Source: Phoronis australis (Eukaryota > Phoronida > Phoronidae). From it: a stretch of 36,167 nucleotides of DNA. How positions within the stretch are numbered: the stretch's first letter is position 1; each line of letters opens with the position of its first letter. Both the position numbers and the translations under genes were made by a program. The DNA is taken from contig NMRA01000911.1 in assembly GCA_002633005.1 (NCBI GenBank), positions 1 to 36,167 on the forward strand. The letters run 5' to 3'. Under the pieces are notes generated by a model. That model searched no databases. It was not told the origin of the DNA and saw only the letters and a list, made by a program, of their open reading frames with translations. Of the stretch, positions 1 to 10,760 are shown piece by piece.

Positions 1-1043
1 TGGCAAAAAGTTGTGTATTACAGAAACGACGCCACCTTCTAATGTGGATGGGTTTGAAGCATTCTGCGCCATCTAACCAGGGGTCAGTTTTAGGATACTA
101 AAATACCCTTAGAATCGCACCGTTTGCGGTGCTATCGAGGGCGCATTTTATCGCTCCTCGTTGCTCTCGTTTTATATTGTTTCAACATGAAATCTATATA
201 ATTACCTTGTGTTAGTAACGTATAAATAACCAATATACAACTGTCTGTACCTGGTTACTCGCGCAATTCGCTCCGATGCAACACATGTTCATTCGCAAAT
301 AGATGACTCCCATTGGAACAATTCGCACTACCACCTCACTAACAAGGAAGTAGACCTTGGCAGTAACACGTGCACTGTCGGAATTTGTTTGCCACGTCCG
401 AGTGAATGAATCTTCTAATGGCGTAGCTCTTGACATACATGTATACAAGGTAGGAGTAAACGTGTATGACTAATAATCGATATGCTTCATAACTTGCCAA
501 CATCTGATGCCATTGTCACGACTTGTTTGGGTACCATCTTTGACTTTCGTACTTCAGACGTTTGCGTACAGCGTACGTTTCATAAATACCTGATCAAACG
601 CCAACAGAATAATTGTTGCACAAGGCTTCCGTTTAAGTGACTTTCAGCAAGCATTTCGACACGAAAAATTGGTTTAGAACAGTACCGTCTCAAACAGTTT
701 CTGTAAGTGTTATGTCCGGGCTCAAAAAATGGCATGTCGTTGTTGCTTGCGACCAGGTTTTACAAGTTGACTTAATTGTTATGACATTAACATTTGTGCC
801 AATATACATGTACATCGAGCTGTCAGTGCTTCGCACGGTCAAAAATCACTCCTCGTTTGGGTAATTTCATAGCGATAAATGGTAAAAGGTTCCTTTTTTG
901 GACAGAACTTTGGTTTATAGAAGATTTAAAACAACACAAAATTCACCAGGTTCAGAAACTTTTGCTGAATTAAAATTTATGTTCCACCCGGAGATATCTG
1001 CACTAGACTGCAAATTGGAAAGCCTCAATTCAACACAACTGGG
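1..1043. other. Non-coding stretch, nothing recognised
   Basis: Only short open frames without recognisable domains or believable splice context are present. The reading frame open at 898-1377 is largely made of the MITE-A copy that follows and is not counted as a gene. Confidence 0.5.
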
Positions 1044-1309
1044 CCTGCGCGCACCCAGCCTTCGATTTCGGGGGCTCGAATTCCTGGCCATGTGGACCTT
1101 TTCTAACAAAATAGTCAGTCGGCTAAAAAAAGGAATAAAAACAACAGTAACACGATCGAAGCTGTACGTGCTGGGAATTGTGCGTTTGCACCTTTCTAGT
1201 GGACTTTTATCTCGTTCTCTAGGACTTTTTGTTTCTCTGAGGTGGACCTTTTTGTCCACTTCGCCAAATGGGGGAATGAACTATACGATCCCCCCTTGGT
1301 GCGCGCATG
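1044..1309 (+). mobile_element. MITE-A copy 1 (inverted-repeat element, 5-bp target duplication)
   Basis: The left end resembles the family consensus CATGCGCGCACCCAG and the right end GCGCGCATG is its inverted counterpart. It shares the internal segment (a stretch around 1200-1270 with GTCCACTTCGCCAAATGGGG) with four other copies in this window. It is flanked by CTGGG (1039-1043) and CTAGG (1310-1314), an imperfect 5-bp duplication. No transposase is encoded, so it is non-autonomous. It was recognised only by comparing copies inside the window. Confidence 0.75.
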
Positions 1310-2583
1310 CTAGGGCTTGTTACGTCATCTGGAGTTCACTTCAGTCTGTCGAAAACTGGATGTTAAGAATGACATGATTTCAGTTTTTTCACATATAGAT
1401 CCCTGCAGTTGAGCACAAAAACTTGACTGTGTCTCGTATTTTTGGCCCTTTCGCTCCTGCTAAAAAGCAAGGTAGGCTAAATAAAGGGCAAAAACGCAAA
1501 TTGGCACGTTTAACCCAAAACTACCACTTCCCTGCCAAGGCACGACTACAGCCAACATCAAATTCTGAAAGCAAATTTCCTACCGATGCCGAAAATGTGG
1601 TCCACAAGTCCTGTCAACCGACCAGTTTTTTTGGTAAGTCCAGCTTGTTTGAGGGCTACCTGAAATCGCAGCCAATGTTTCAGTCGCTACCCAGCAATGC
1701 ATAATTGCTACCGGGGCCGCCATCTTGAAGAACAGTCATGCAGCTACATGTACAACCGAGCAAGTGGTCCTTTTCATACTTAAAGTGTTCACAAAGGGCA
1801 AATACTAACAAACCCTATTCAATGAGCCTACATGCAATGCCTATCTACAAAATGCCCCCAAGCTTGGCCTACCCCTAACTTTTAATATTTTGGGAGTGCA
1901 AATTGGCCGTGGTAGCAACCCAACTGTTCAGTGCCACCTTCCAAATTCCGGCCGGATATTACGTGTACTGCATATCCCCACGTCACGAGAGGTACGTGCA
2001 TAAGGGAAGTTTCTGCTAGGAGTAACGACTCGGCATCTACCAGATACATCACGACTCACAGACACTGTTGAGCCACAAAAAGTACTTTTATGAATTACCC
2101 TGTGCCATAATAATTCAACGAGTGTCATTTGCATGGCATTTGCGGTCCAAAATGTGTCCCTATACACAAGAAATTACCAGCCAAGACAAGCCTAGTCTCC
2201 TGCAATAAACACGTCTAATTTGACAAACCGACAATTTGATGGCCGGAGGACGCGTTTACAACCAATTTATGTAACTCAAGACCACAATGAAGTGCCCATT
2301 AATAATAAAATACACGACAAAAGTAATTAGACAAATATACACTTTGTTACATCTAATTTTGTCTACAACAAAAATGACTGGTAATAGCGATTAGGATGAC
2401 ACAATTCTAATACAGAATGACTAAGCCACCTTTCATAAAATTTAAAATCAACTCGCCTTCATTTTCGGCCACGAGGGGAGATTATTCCGACGTTGAATTC
2501 GGCTTCCGCCCTGCCGTCGATATGACGGTGAAATCTACTAGGTCATTAGGTCCGAGTACATTTTGGTTGGAGCTTGTAGAAAA
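1310..2583. other. Non-coding stretch with one weak open frame
   Basis: A 93-codon open frame at 1423-1704 (plus) is rich in Lys/Arg near its start (AKKQGRLNKGQKRKLARL) but has no ATG at its head, no recognised domain and no clear splice partners. Nothing else is recognised. Confidence 0.4.
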
Positions 2584-2802
2584 CATGCGCACACCCAGTC
2601 TAAAATATAGGGAGATGCTCGAATTTTTGAGAATTTTGATATCTTACTAAAAAACGGGTTTCGCAGAATGCCTGCCATTTAAGTGAACTTTTGTCTCGTT
2701 TTCTCGTACTTTTTGTTTCTCAGAGGCGGACCTTTTTGCCCACTTCGCCAAATGGGGGGCTCGTTTGAGCCACCCGAGCCCCCCTCCCTGGATGCGCGCA
2801 TG
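2584..2802 (+). mobile_element. MITE-A copy 2
   Basis: It begins CATGCGCACACCCAG and ends TGGATGCGCGCATG, so the two ends are inverted repeats of each other. It is flanked on both sides by the identical pentamer GAAAA (2579-2583 and 2803-2807). This is the cleanest copy for defining the element boundaries. It is about 219 bp, non-coding, and in the same orientation as copies 1 and 3. Confidence 0.8.
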
Positions 2803-3151
2803 GAAAAGAAACTGCTTTCCATCAGCTCATCCTGGTCAGAGAGGACAAAACGAGGAAAAATGTTGAGGTAGTGGTCAAGGAAAGCAACCCCAGTTGTCGT
2901 GAGTTCTGAGGTAATGGTAATCAGTCTACGTATGACCATTATTGGCGTTTATCGGAGCCATATACAAAATGCTGACATCGGAACGGCGGAAATCGAAGCG
3001 GGAGAACGTAGAGACAGGGAATCAAAGAAACGGGGGAGCATATTAATAATTGATGACTTTGTCGTGCCGAACGTCCAAGTTTGAACATTTTTAACACTCG
3101 CAAAAAATTGTATTTCTTCGCCAAGTCGTATTTTTTGCAAAATTGTTACAA

Positions 3152-3610
3152 ATGAAATCAGAAAATGCTACATATTTAAAAATGAAACAAAACACTCGTT
3201 CGGTTATGAGTGTCTCATTCCCCCCTCTAAAAGTGAACCAGTCGTTATACAGATGTAACCAAAGAGTTGCAGGCGCAAAAGATCTAAAGCATAGACATCA
3301 CATAGACCGAGCGCGCACCACTCAGATACGTGCAGTTCGCATTAAGAGTGAAGTACGGCTCACAGCAGGCAAAAATGCCCAGAGGGGTGATAAACCCAAT
3401 GTCACCGAATTGAACCATACTATGCATTTTAGTTACCATTGGGATGATAAACAAAACAGTAAAGTCCAATCTCATTTTACCTTGTTTAAGGGGGAGAAAT
3501 CAGGGAGCCTCTATTTTGGGGGTATGACATGCAATGAACTCGCCGAAAATGCCTTATTTGCACTGCACAATAAAAAAATATCGGCGCACGAGATCATTAT
3601 TTGTTTGTAA
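3152..3610 (+). CDS. Doubtful open reading frame, 152 codons, no recognised family
   Basis: An uninterrupted frame runs from ATG at 3152 to TAA at 3608-3610. I recognise no domain, signal peptide or membrane segment. The C-terminal part lies inside the first unit of the 178-bp tandem duplication at 3498, so the end of the frame is repeat sequence. The surroundings are non-coding and repetitive. It may be an exon fragment of an old mobile element or simply a chance open frame, and the latter is more likely. Confidence 0.12.
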   Translation: MKSENATYLKMKQNTRSVMSVSFPPLKVNQSLYRCNQRVAGAKDLKHRHHIDRARTTQIRAVRIKSEVRLTAGKNAQRGDKPNVTELNHTMHFSYHWDDKQNSKVQSHFTLFKGEKSGSLYFGGMTCNELAENALFALHNKKISAHEIIICL

Positions 3611-3853
3611 TTTTCAAATAAAGCAAGTCTTTGGCTTTACAAAGATGTTAAGCAATACTCATTAACTCTGCCGCTAATCAGGGAGCCTCTATTTTGGGGG
3701 TATGCCATGCAATGAACTCGCCGAAAATGCCTTATTTGCACTGCACAATAAAAAGTATCGGCGCACGAGATCATTAATTGTTTGTAATGTTTAAATAAAG
3801 CAAGTCTTCGACTTTATAAAGATGTTAAACAATACTCATTTACTCTGCCGCTA
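3498..3853 (+). repeat. Tandem duplication, two 178-bp units
   Basis: Units 3498-3675 and 3676-3853 are directly adjacent and nearly identical, with a handful of substitutions and small indels. Both begin AATCAGGGAGCCTCTATTTT and end CTCTGCCGCTA. The junction has no spacer. This is a recent local duplication or an assembly duplicate. Each unit contains an AATAAA-type hexamer (AAATAAAGCAAG), but no gene ends here that I can support. Confidence 0.95.
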
Positions 3854-3884
3854 AGTTAAAAATTTCAGGCATAAAGTATAGAGG

Positions 3885-4045
3885 GGTCAGAGGTTAACAA
3901 GGCATTGCAATTTCGCCAAACTTTGAGTCCGTATATCTCAGCTGGCACAACACCGATCAACACCAGACTTTTACACAAGACGTTTCTATCTTATTGCTGT
4001 TGATTAATAAAATAAAATTTTCTGGCGCTGAACATTTTTCTGTAC
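3885..4045 (+). repeat. Diverged dispersed repeat, copy 1 (inverted copy near 8.1-8.24 kb)
   Basis: The segment with TATCTCAGCTGGCACA, followed about 100 bases later by AAAATTTTCTGGCGC, matches the reverse complement of 8100-8240 in order and spacing, with many differences. The family is unidentified and the boundaries are approximate. Confidence 0.5.
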
Positions 4046-5030
4046 AAATTACAAGATTGCGACAACCACCTGAGTAGAAATTACCTTCAATACCGATACC
4101 TGTTTGGAACATTACAACACCAGTAAAGTGCATAGTTTTGATTCAAAAGTTGATTTATTAAGTGTCATTAAGTCAGGCGCAATTGTTTAAGGTATTTTTC
4201 CTTTTTAATTAAAATTCCGCGTTTTTCGTGAACCCAGTGTCCAACAACAGGTGTCGCTTTAGTGGTGGCAAAATGGTTCCGGTTGGCGAATCCTGACTTG
4301 CTGTGTTATCTGCTGGTATGATGGAGTGTGACGAAGTGTATGGAACCTCAAAAGAATGTCCTCTGCACACGTGTGAAATCTTGATGCGGCATAAAGTGAG
4401 TAGCAAACCACCGCACATACAGACTGTGCGGCAACTGATTTTGGCGAGAGTCGGACAATTTACACACACTGTATGCGTGTTCACCGGACCCGTGTCACGC
4501 CTGTGTGACGTCGTCCAAGGCAAGGGCAAGACACCGGGCTCATCTTGGAATTCTGTGGAAACCATGTAGACTCTGCAAACACCCATTNGTTCGTAGCAGA
4601 TAACGACTCAACTGTCTCACAGTAGCGTACAGAATTGCCCTGGGAAGAAATTTCACGCTCTCAATACCGGATGCCAACCTGGCCAATCTGCGCATGCGCA
4701 AAGTCGGATTGGGAAGAAATTTCACGGGGAAGAAATTTCACGCGACACCGGTCGTCGACCAATTTCCGACCGGTCGGCCAAAAATTCGTGATGTGTGCTG
4801 TAAGTTACTGGTCCCTCCTTTCAGGAAGATCACAAACTGTGTGACCATGCATGTACCACAAAAATGTAACAACAGTACTTGTTTTTGAACATGTAGTATA
4901 GATAGAGCTTTTTATTTTACACACTGGTGAAATTTAGTAGTCCTATGCCTGCATCGCTGTAAACAACTGATTAACAGTCTTGTGTTCCTTAGGGCAAATC
5001 AGTGATATACCTGCCCCGCCTGTCGCCGTT
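4046..5030. other. Non-coding stretch with a short triplicated motif
   Basis: The 16-mer GGGAAGAAATTTCACG occurs at 4642-4657 and twice back to back at 4711-4742, separated by GCGCATGCGC, a perfect palindrome. CCGACCGGTCGG at about 4768 is a second palindrome. Open frames on both strands at 4209-4600 are not recognisable. One N lies at 4587. No gene is seen. Confidence 0.45.
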
Positions 5031-5342
5031 GTTGGAGTCTAGGCTAGACTAGAGCTATTCAGTCCACTTACTAGTAGCGTCTTGTGTTAGTTGTAAGTTT
5101 AGTCTGAGATCATTATGTGCACCTAGTGACCTGTACTTGTTGCAAGCGGAAAATGCAATATCTCATTGACTTTCACTTTTCAACAACNGTTGGAGTCTAG
5201 GCTAGCCTAGAGCTATTCAGTCCACTTAGTAGTAGCGTCTTGTGTTAGTTGTAAGTTTAGTCTGAAATTATGTGCACCTAGTGACCTGTACTTGTTGCAA
5301 GCGGAAAATGCAATGTCTCATTGACTTTCACTTTTCAACAAC
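5031..5342 (+). repeat. Tandem duplication, two units of about 156 bp, with N at the junction
   Basis: Units 5031-5188 and 5189-5342 both start GTTGGAGTCTAGGCTAG and end CTTTTCAACAAC. They differ by a few substitutions and a 4-base gap. The single N at 5188 sits exactly at the junction, so an assembly artefact or a merged haplotype is possible as well as a real duplication. Confidence 0.93.
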
Positions 5343-5816
5343 CGATATTGTTGTTATGCGTCTTCTTTTTAGTTCATTACAGGAAATATTTTTTCTATAG
5401 ATATATTGATGAATGCTGTAGTTATAGCATTATAAATTCCAATTTGAACTGACAACCTGCATGCTGGAATTTCTTTGTACTTTAGCTGTCAGTGAATTAT
5501 GTAATTCTGGAAATCATAGCGTGTCGTTATGTTTTATGAGTGCCACTATGTTGACATTTGTTGTCTGGATATGACATTCATTTGATGTCCAAAGGAATCC
5601 AATCAAAGTGGCAAAAATAAATCAAGTGCCCACAGTGTTTTTTCTTGTTGTACTTATGGTCGTTTACATATTACACTCCATGGGTCAATTGAATTATCTC
5701 AGCTAAAATCTTTGGATCACTCAGCGGCAGTCACACCTGTGTAGTAGCTGGGCTCTGCAAAGTTCTGCAAAAAGTGTATAATTCAAGAGTGTTACAACCT
5801 GCCTGTCATTTTTCAG
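5343..5816. other. Non-coding stretch, nothing recognised
   Basis: AT-rich sequence without supported coding potential. It ends in a plausible splice acceptor (TCATTTTTCAG) at 5816, just before the candidate exon. Confidence 0.4.
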
Positions 5817-5989
5817 AATGTAGAGCAACAAAGCAGACCCCGCAAAAACTGCAGAGGCGATGAAGTCGGATGAGCAGTTTCGGGAGGAAGGCTGGCTGAC
5901 ACTACAACAGGATAAAGGTTTCTTTTCACGCTTGGCTGCCTTGAACTGCGCTGGAAAATGGTCAAATGAGGGAGATAATGAACTTGACA
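5817..5989 (+). CDS. Candidate 5' exon with start codon, possibly of the ankyrin/KAP gene
   Basis: A pyrimidine-rich acceptor ends at 5816. An ATG at 5860 opens a 45-codon frame closed by TGA at 5995-5997. A possible donor (A|GTCAGT) lies at 5990 in phase 1. The peptide begins MKSDEQFREEGW and includes FFSRLAALNCAGKWSNEG. The L-A-A-x(6)-W-x-N-E spacing resembles the segment that often leads into an ankyrin repeat, and the next supported exon (18545) starts with one. However, that exon needs phase 0, so at least one unseen exon would have to lie between, across 12.5 kb full of repeats. It could be the gene's first exon, a fragment of another gene, or chance. Confidence 0.25.
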
Positions 5990-6310
5990 GTCAGTGATGT
6001 CCAGTAATACTCCGGATTTCATCTTTGTTCGAACATTATACAATCTTTTAGGTTGTCTGAGTGATTTAACCAGTTGTTATTGATGTGATATTGTAGAAAC
6101 TGAGATAAATGCAAAATGCATTATAGCAACACTTGCTGTGATTTTGTCAGTAAAAATTAGGATGTTTAGTTAGTGTTCTGGTTGAAACTTTGCTGTCCAA
6201 TTTATTTAAAGATGCTGGTATTTCAGTTTCATCTTTCAAATTCATATTACACTCAGTCTCTCTTAACTAAAAAGTGAAGCCTCAGGAAGGGTAGTGACTT
6301 AGGCATACTT

Positions 6311-6870
6311 GAACCAATTCACTGGCATTTAGATCAGAGAACACATTTGCATATCTCGTTTTTCCATGCTACTTTGTACCACTTAACTGGATGACCAGTG
6401 TTAAACCAGATTACAGTCACATTAAATATCATTTTGACTTTAATCTGTTCCAACATTGTTTTTGCAGAATGAGAGTTATTTATACGGTATGTGATGATGA
6501 GTTAAGGGAGGTGCCGAGGTCACCTGTATTCTGAATTGTTAACATCAGGAGTGTCCTGTTAGAGCCAATTCACTGGTATTTAGATCTTTTAACACATTTC
6601 GACATCTCGTGTTTTCCATGGTAGTTTGTATAAATTAACCAGGCAATGAGTGTTAAACCAGATTCTGGTCGCATTAAATGTCACTTTTTACTTTAAAGTG
6701 GTCCAACATTGTATACACAGACTGGGGAGTTACGTGTACCGTATGGGATGAGGAGGTACATGTAAGCGAGATCACCTGTATTTTGAACAACTAACATAGG
6801 AGTCTTCTATTTGAGTCAGTCCATTAGCACTTAGATCAAATACCACATCTAGATATCTCTGATGTGATTT
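6311..6870 (+). repeat. Diverged tandem repeat, about 251-bp period, 2.2 copies
   Basis: Unit starts are seen at 6311, 6562 and 6813 (GARCCAATTCACTGGYATTTAGATC and a more diverged third). Each full unit continues with a GTGTTAAACCAGATT block and a GAGRTCACCTGTATT block in the same order. Divergence is clearly higher than in the 178-bp duplication, so this one is older. It is non-coding. Confidence 0.85.
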
Positions 6871-8740
6871 TGCCTTAGAAAGTTGGTAGTCTTGCTATTA
6901 AAGCACCTCGAAGACTAATTAGCAGTTAGAACCCAATGTGCATGAAGTTATATTTTTAACTGAGTTTCAAAGTTTATATACTGTATATTGTTTGTCTGCT
7001 GAGAAGTCATGGAAAAACATGAGCTACAATACAATACTTGTCGTGTACTCATGGACTTTATACTGAAAGCAGCCTTTATCATCCTCACTTCTTTCACATG
7101 ACCTCTGCAGTGGATCATGCTTCCAACATGAGGCATTTATATAGTCAAGTAATAGCTGATCACCTGGAACAGGATACATGTACCTTTGCCCTCTGGAGGA
7201 CAGGGATGTAATATGAATTCACTCTTTAGACTTCTCACAACTAGTCACACACACTTATTCAAGTACGTTCCTTTGTGCCTCCCACTGCTCAGGTGAAATA
7301 TCTTCTCACTGGTAGCTGGTTCCATGTTGTCAGCCCCCATTGCTACTCGAAAGTGTCCCATTTTTCACTTGTGTCAATCACAGCAAAATGCGCGCAGATA
7401 ACAAAATAACATTAGCCAGCCATACCACTTCAAAAGTGAAGTTATTGTGACATTGGCGGCTATATAACGTCCACGGAATGACTCTGACCAGTGGTTTTGC
7501 ATTTGCCTTGCCTGTAATTGCCAATGAATCTTTCACCTTGACACTGTCCTCCGCTTTCAACGCCCTGCATCAAAACCACTTGAAGATTCTTAAAGAAATG
7601 TTTGCTCAGACACACTCCACAGCTAACCCACAGTAAGCATCTTTGTAAACGGGCCAATCACAGATAAAGCCATAAATAAATGATCTTGTTCATACAACAC
7701 CGTAAGATTTGGAACGTCGCAAGTGGGGAGAGGGCAACACAATTTTTGAAGGAAAATGTTATGAAAATGATTTGTCGGCGTTTTTTTTTTTTTTTAGCCG
7801 TGCAAATAAGATTGCTGAGCTTTGTAAAACCAGTGAGATTTTAATTTCGACTCTCGCAAAAGGTGTCCTGCCAAAACTACTGCTATTTGCGTAGTAAGTA
7901 TCCTAATTCCATGACTACGAGCACTTTTTAGAAATAAAGTAGTGTACCCTCGGTGCCTAGAAAATACGAAATTTGATGAATGATAAATTGATTAGCCGTT
8001 TGCTGGCCAACTATTAACAAATGTTCACTTTTTGTTGACGTTTGTCGGCATTACTCATTGTGGTGAAATGGCGTAACCACCAGTCATTTTTGACTTCAAA
8101 TGATATGAAATCCGTTCGCGCCAGGAAATTTTTTTGTCTTATTTTGTAGACCTAAAATAGCTCAACACATTGGTTGGCACTAAAATTTTCTGAAACCTGT
8201 GCCAGCTGAGATATCGGGATACGAATTTAGCCAATTTTGACAGTTTCCAAAATCACTAAAAGTACTCATCTTATGCGGCTCTAAAAACAGACAAAAAATT
8301 ATCGAAATCTTTTAAATTTTCATGAATAAAGTAGACGAAGGTCACACCTGATCAATAACACAGGTTCAATATTTCAACGTTACTTCCACTGCGTAACGTA
8401 ACTGTCGGAATTTTACTAAAACTTAACTGCCGCCAGGCTGAAAACTTGTCGGAAACAAATAGTATCCATGGAAACCAAAAGGAGGCGTTTTGAAAAAAAA
8501 TAAAGGTGGTCTGGAGTCAGTGGGGCCAGTGTCATATCACAGACAAAATATAAAGAGAATCTGTGACATAGCGTTTATCACCCTCTGCCTGGTCCATTCG
8601 CGAACATGCTCTTAATATGGTTGTCAACAAATTTGGATAGCATTATAAAAGAAACCAAAGGAAATGTTGACAGGCAAAAAATTCTATAGTTAAAATAACC
8701 AAGAAGCTAGAAAAACTCAATGGGGGTACTGTTGTTCTAC
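6871..8740. other. Non-coding stretch, nothing recognised apart from a dispersed repeat
   Basis: There are short open frames only. A run of 14 T lies near 7782. The segment 8100-8240 is the inverted partner of the repeat at 3885-4045 (CAGCTGAGATAT and CGCCAGGAAATTTT). Confidence 0.45.
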
Positions 8741-8747
8741 CGAAGAG

Positions 8748-8822
8748 GCAGTGTGGCCTAGTTGATAAGTGCCCGCTTTCTTTACTCGAGGTCGGGGGTT
8801 CGAGTACCAGTAAGTCACATTG
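8748..8822 (+). repeat. tRNA-derived SINE head or tRNA relic
   Basis: TGGCCTAGTTGATAAGTG resembles an RNA polymerase III A box, and about 30 bases on GGTTCGAGTAC resembles the B box GGTTCGANTCC with one mismatch. The acceptor and anticodon stems do not pair properly, so it is not a working tRNA. The sequence after it is unremarkable, and the Penelope-like element starts shortly afterwards. I infer a SINE head or an old tRNA pseudogene. Confidence 0.55.
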
Positions 8823-9469
8823 CGAAACTCTGAGCCAGGTTTCTAGCTTCTCAGCTCGGTTTTAACAATAATTGATAAAGCATAGAAATGGTTCGAGGTG
8901 ATCAGTGCAATGGGCCCACGTGCGAGGCCTGCGCACGTCTGGTACAACGTGTATCAGACCACCTCCAATTATTTTTGATATTATTATTGTCTTACCGCGA
9001 GAGCGTATGACGTATGTTAATATCTCGGACTATGATTTGTCTATAGACCAGCATGCGTTTTTGACCTTAGGTGTGAATTTCCATCTGAAACCTAACTTTG
9101 ATTACTATAGGAAATGTTTCGAACTTGAACATTTCTTACAAGATATAGAAAAGCTAGGATTAAGTTTGTTACGTAATCCGAATCTATGTGATCAGTGAGA
9201 AGACTGAAAACAGATCAAAAAAGCCATATTGTCATGCAGCAAAGGTTGAGGAATGCAGAGCAAAGAATTGTCTCAGGATGAAACTATGATCACTCGGGGA
9301 TCTAATAAATGTAATGTGTATGTTTTCATGAACAAAAATGACTACCATCGAAAACTATATAAAATTCCTGAAAACCAGTTCATACCTGTAAATAAAATCC
9401 TAGCTCAGTGATCTAATAAAACTGGCTAATGTTCAACACAAATATTTTAGTGCTCAAAAGGATGATTAC

Positions 9470-10245
9470 TCCGAAGGATATTTGTTTGGAAACCCGAAGA
9501 CGCACAAAATCGGCTTCCCTGTGAGACCCATTATTTCCCAAGTATTCGCCCCCACATATAGTACTTCTAAAGTCTTGGATAAATTGATTAGGAGAAATCT
9601 CCCATATTGTAAGATCTCGTATTGAATTCTTTGACTTATTGAGATCACGTTCACTATGCCAAAGTGTTAAGCCAGTATCTCTTGATGTTGAGAGTCTTTT
9701 ACTAATGTCCCTTAAGTGAGATTGTGGAAGTTATTATTGGTCATGCTTACAACGGAGAGTCCTTAGCGCCACCTGAAATACCAAGATCTGTTTTGGGTGA
9801 TGTTAGGTCCAGTTTTTGTGGAAATCGATGTTTGACCTCGAACAAATAGTCATAAACAATTTTTCTGATAAGCCAGTAATGTAATGCAGATTCCTAGATG
9901 ACACCTTTACGCTCACTAGCGAAAAACCATATGTTTGAGATAAAACAGCTGTATGTCAGTTCTTAAGTTCACCTGTAAATTAAGCGTTTCGGGCATGTTG
10001 ACATTTCTTGAAGTAAACTCGAGTGACAATAACGAAATACCTACCACTATTTATCGCAAACCTGCAAACGTAGGTGTTTGCCTAAATGAGCGAGTGAATC
10101 CAGACCATTATAAAGTTTCTGTTCTTTATGATTTTCTGTACATGTATAGAGGAATGTTAGCATGTAATAGCTTGCAAATCAAACAAATTGTGATTAATAA
10201 TGGATCATCATCAAGTTTTATGACAATCATGTTAAAACCTTTGTA
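9470..10245 (+). pseudogene. Penelope-type reverse transcriptase remnant
   Basis: Recognisable blocks are FGNPKTHK with VRPIISQ (9487-9550 region), SLDVESL followed by TNVPL (9675-9715), the catalytic block FLDDT (9891-9905), and LTFLEV with IYRKPANVGVCLNE (9995-10090). FLDD stands for the usual Y/F-x-DD catalytic motif. The segment expected between the TNVPL block and FLDD, normally containing a G-S-P-L type motif, is largely missing. Frame changes occur between blocks. The 97-codon open frame 9953-10246 is the longest intact piece. Confidence 0.85.
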
Positions 10246-10439
10246 AATCGCTACATCCGATAAAACTCACGCACTCTACAACAAAAATCAGTTTACCTCT
10301 AATTACAAACAAGTTGAAAATGTCTTCGGAAAATTGATCAGAATACACTAAGGACTGTAGCTGCAGCTGACTGACTAAAACTTATTATTTATTACCAGAA
10401 TAAGAAAACAACGAAGCCACTAAAAACGTCACAACTTTG

Positions 10440-10757
10440 GCTAAGTGTAATTTCTATCAGTTTACTTGGCCCATGTAAGTCTGAATGTATCCAACGTAAC
10501 GATAAACCAAATTATGTTGGTCTTACCACCTGTGCGTTGTGTGTAAGGCTCTAGTGTCACCTTCAAAATGGTTCTATTAAAAAACATACAATTACATATC
10601 ACGGTCGCAAACTCACACGCACTGAAATTGTTGACAGCACAAAAATAAGATATTTCAAATCTGACCGTTATCGCTTTAAGATCTTCGAGGCTCTGTTAAT
10701 TAAACCTCAGCATCCCTTAATAAATTTCCAAGACACTGGTAATACTAGGATCCTTAA
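10440..10757 (+). pseudogene. Penelope-type GIY-YIG endonuclease remnant
   Basis: The plus-strand frame reads PNYVGLTTC near 10510-10530, then, after a stop codon, CHLQNGSIKKHTITYHGRK and FKIFEALLIKPQHPLIN, ending with GNTRILKL. This is the pattern of the nuclease domain fused behind the reverse transcriptase in Penelope-like elements. At least one in-frame stop (near 10551) kills it. Confidence 0.8.
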
Positions 10758-10760
10758 GTT

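Larger units (their letters stand above)
8905..10760 (+). mobile_element. Broken Penelope-like retroelement
   Basis: Conceptual translation on the plus strand gives, in the right order for the Penelope family, an N-terminal segment (9041-9200), reverse transcriptase blocks (9470-9920), the thumb/C-terminal RT block (9953-10245) and a GIY-YIG endonuclease (10440-10757). Frames shift several times and stops interrupt it, so no full-length protein can be made. Penelope-like elements use a reverse transcriptase related to telomerase and a GIY-YIG nuclease for target-primed integration. Both ends are undefined, and no terminal repeats were found. It is a dead copy. Confidence 0.85.

Noticed and set aside
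898-1377. 159-codon open frame on the plus strand and its 114-codon minus-strand partner
   Set aside because: Both are mostly MITE-A sequence, contain no known domain, and related frames appear in other copies of the element.
4209-4600. Overlapping open frames of 125 (minus) and 88 (plus) codons
   Set aside because: They overlap on opposite strands, have no recognisable domain, and lie in repeat-rich non-coding DNA.
8748-8822. Functional tRNA gene
   Set aside because: A- and B-box-like motifs are present, but the acceptor and anticodon stems do not pair and the B box has a mismatch.
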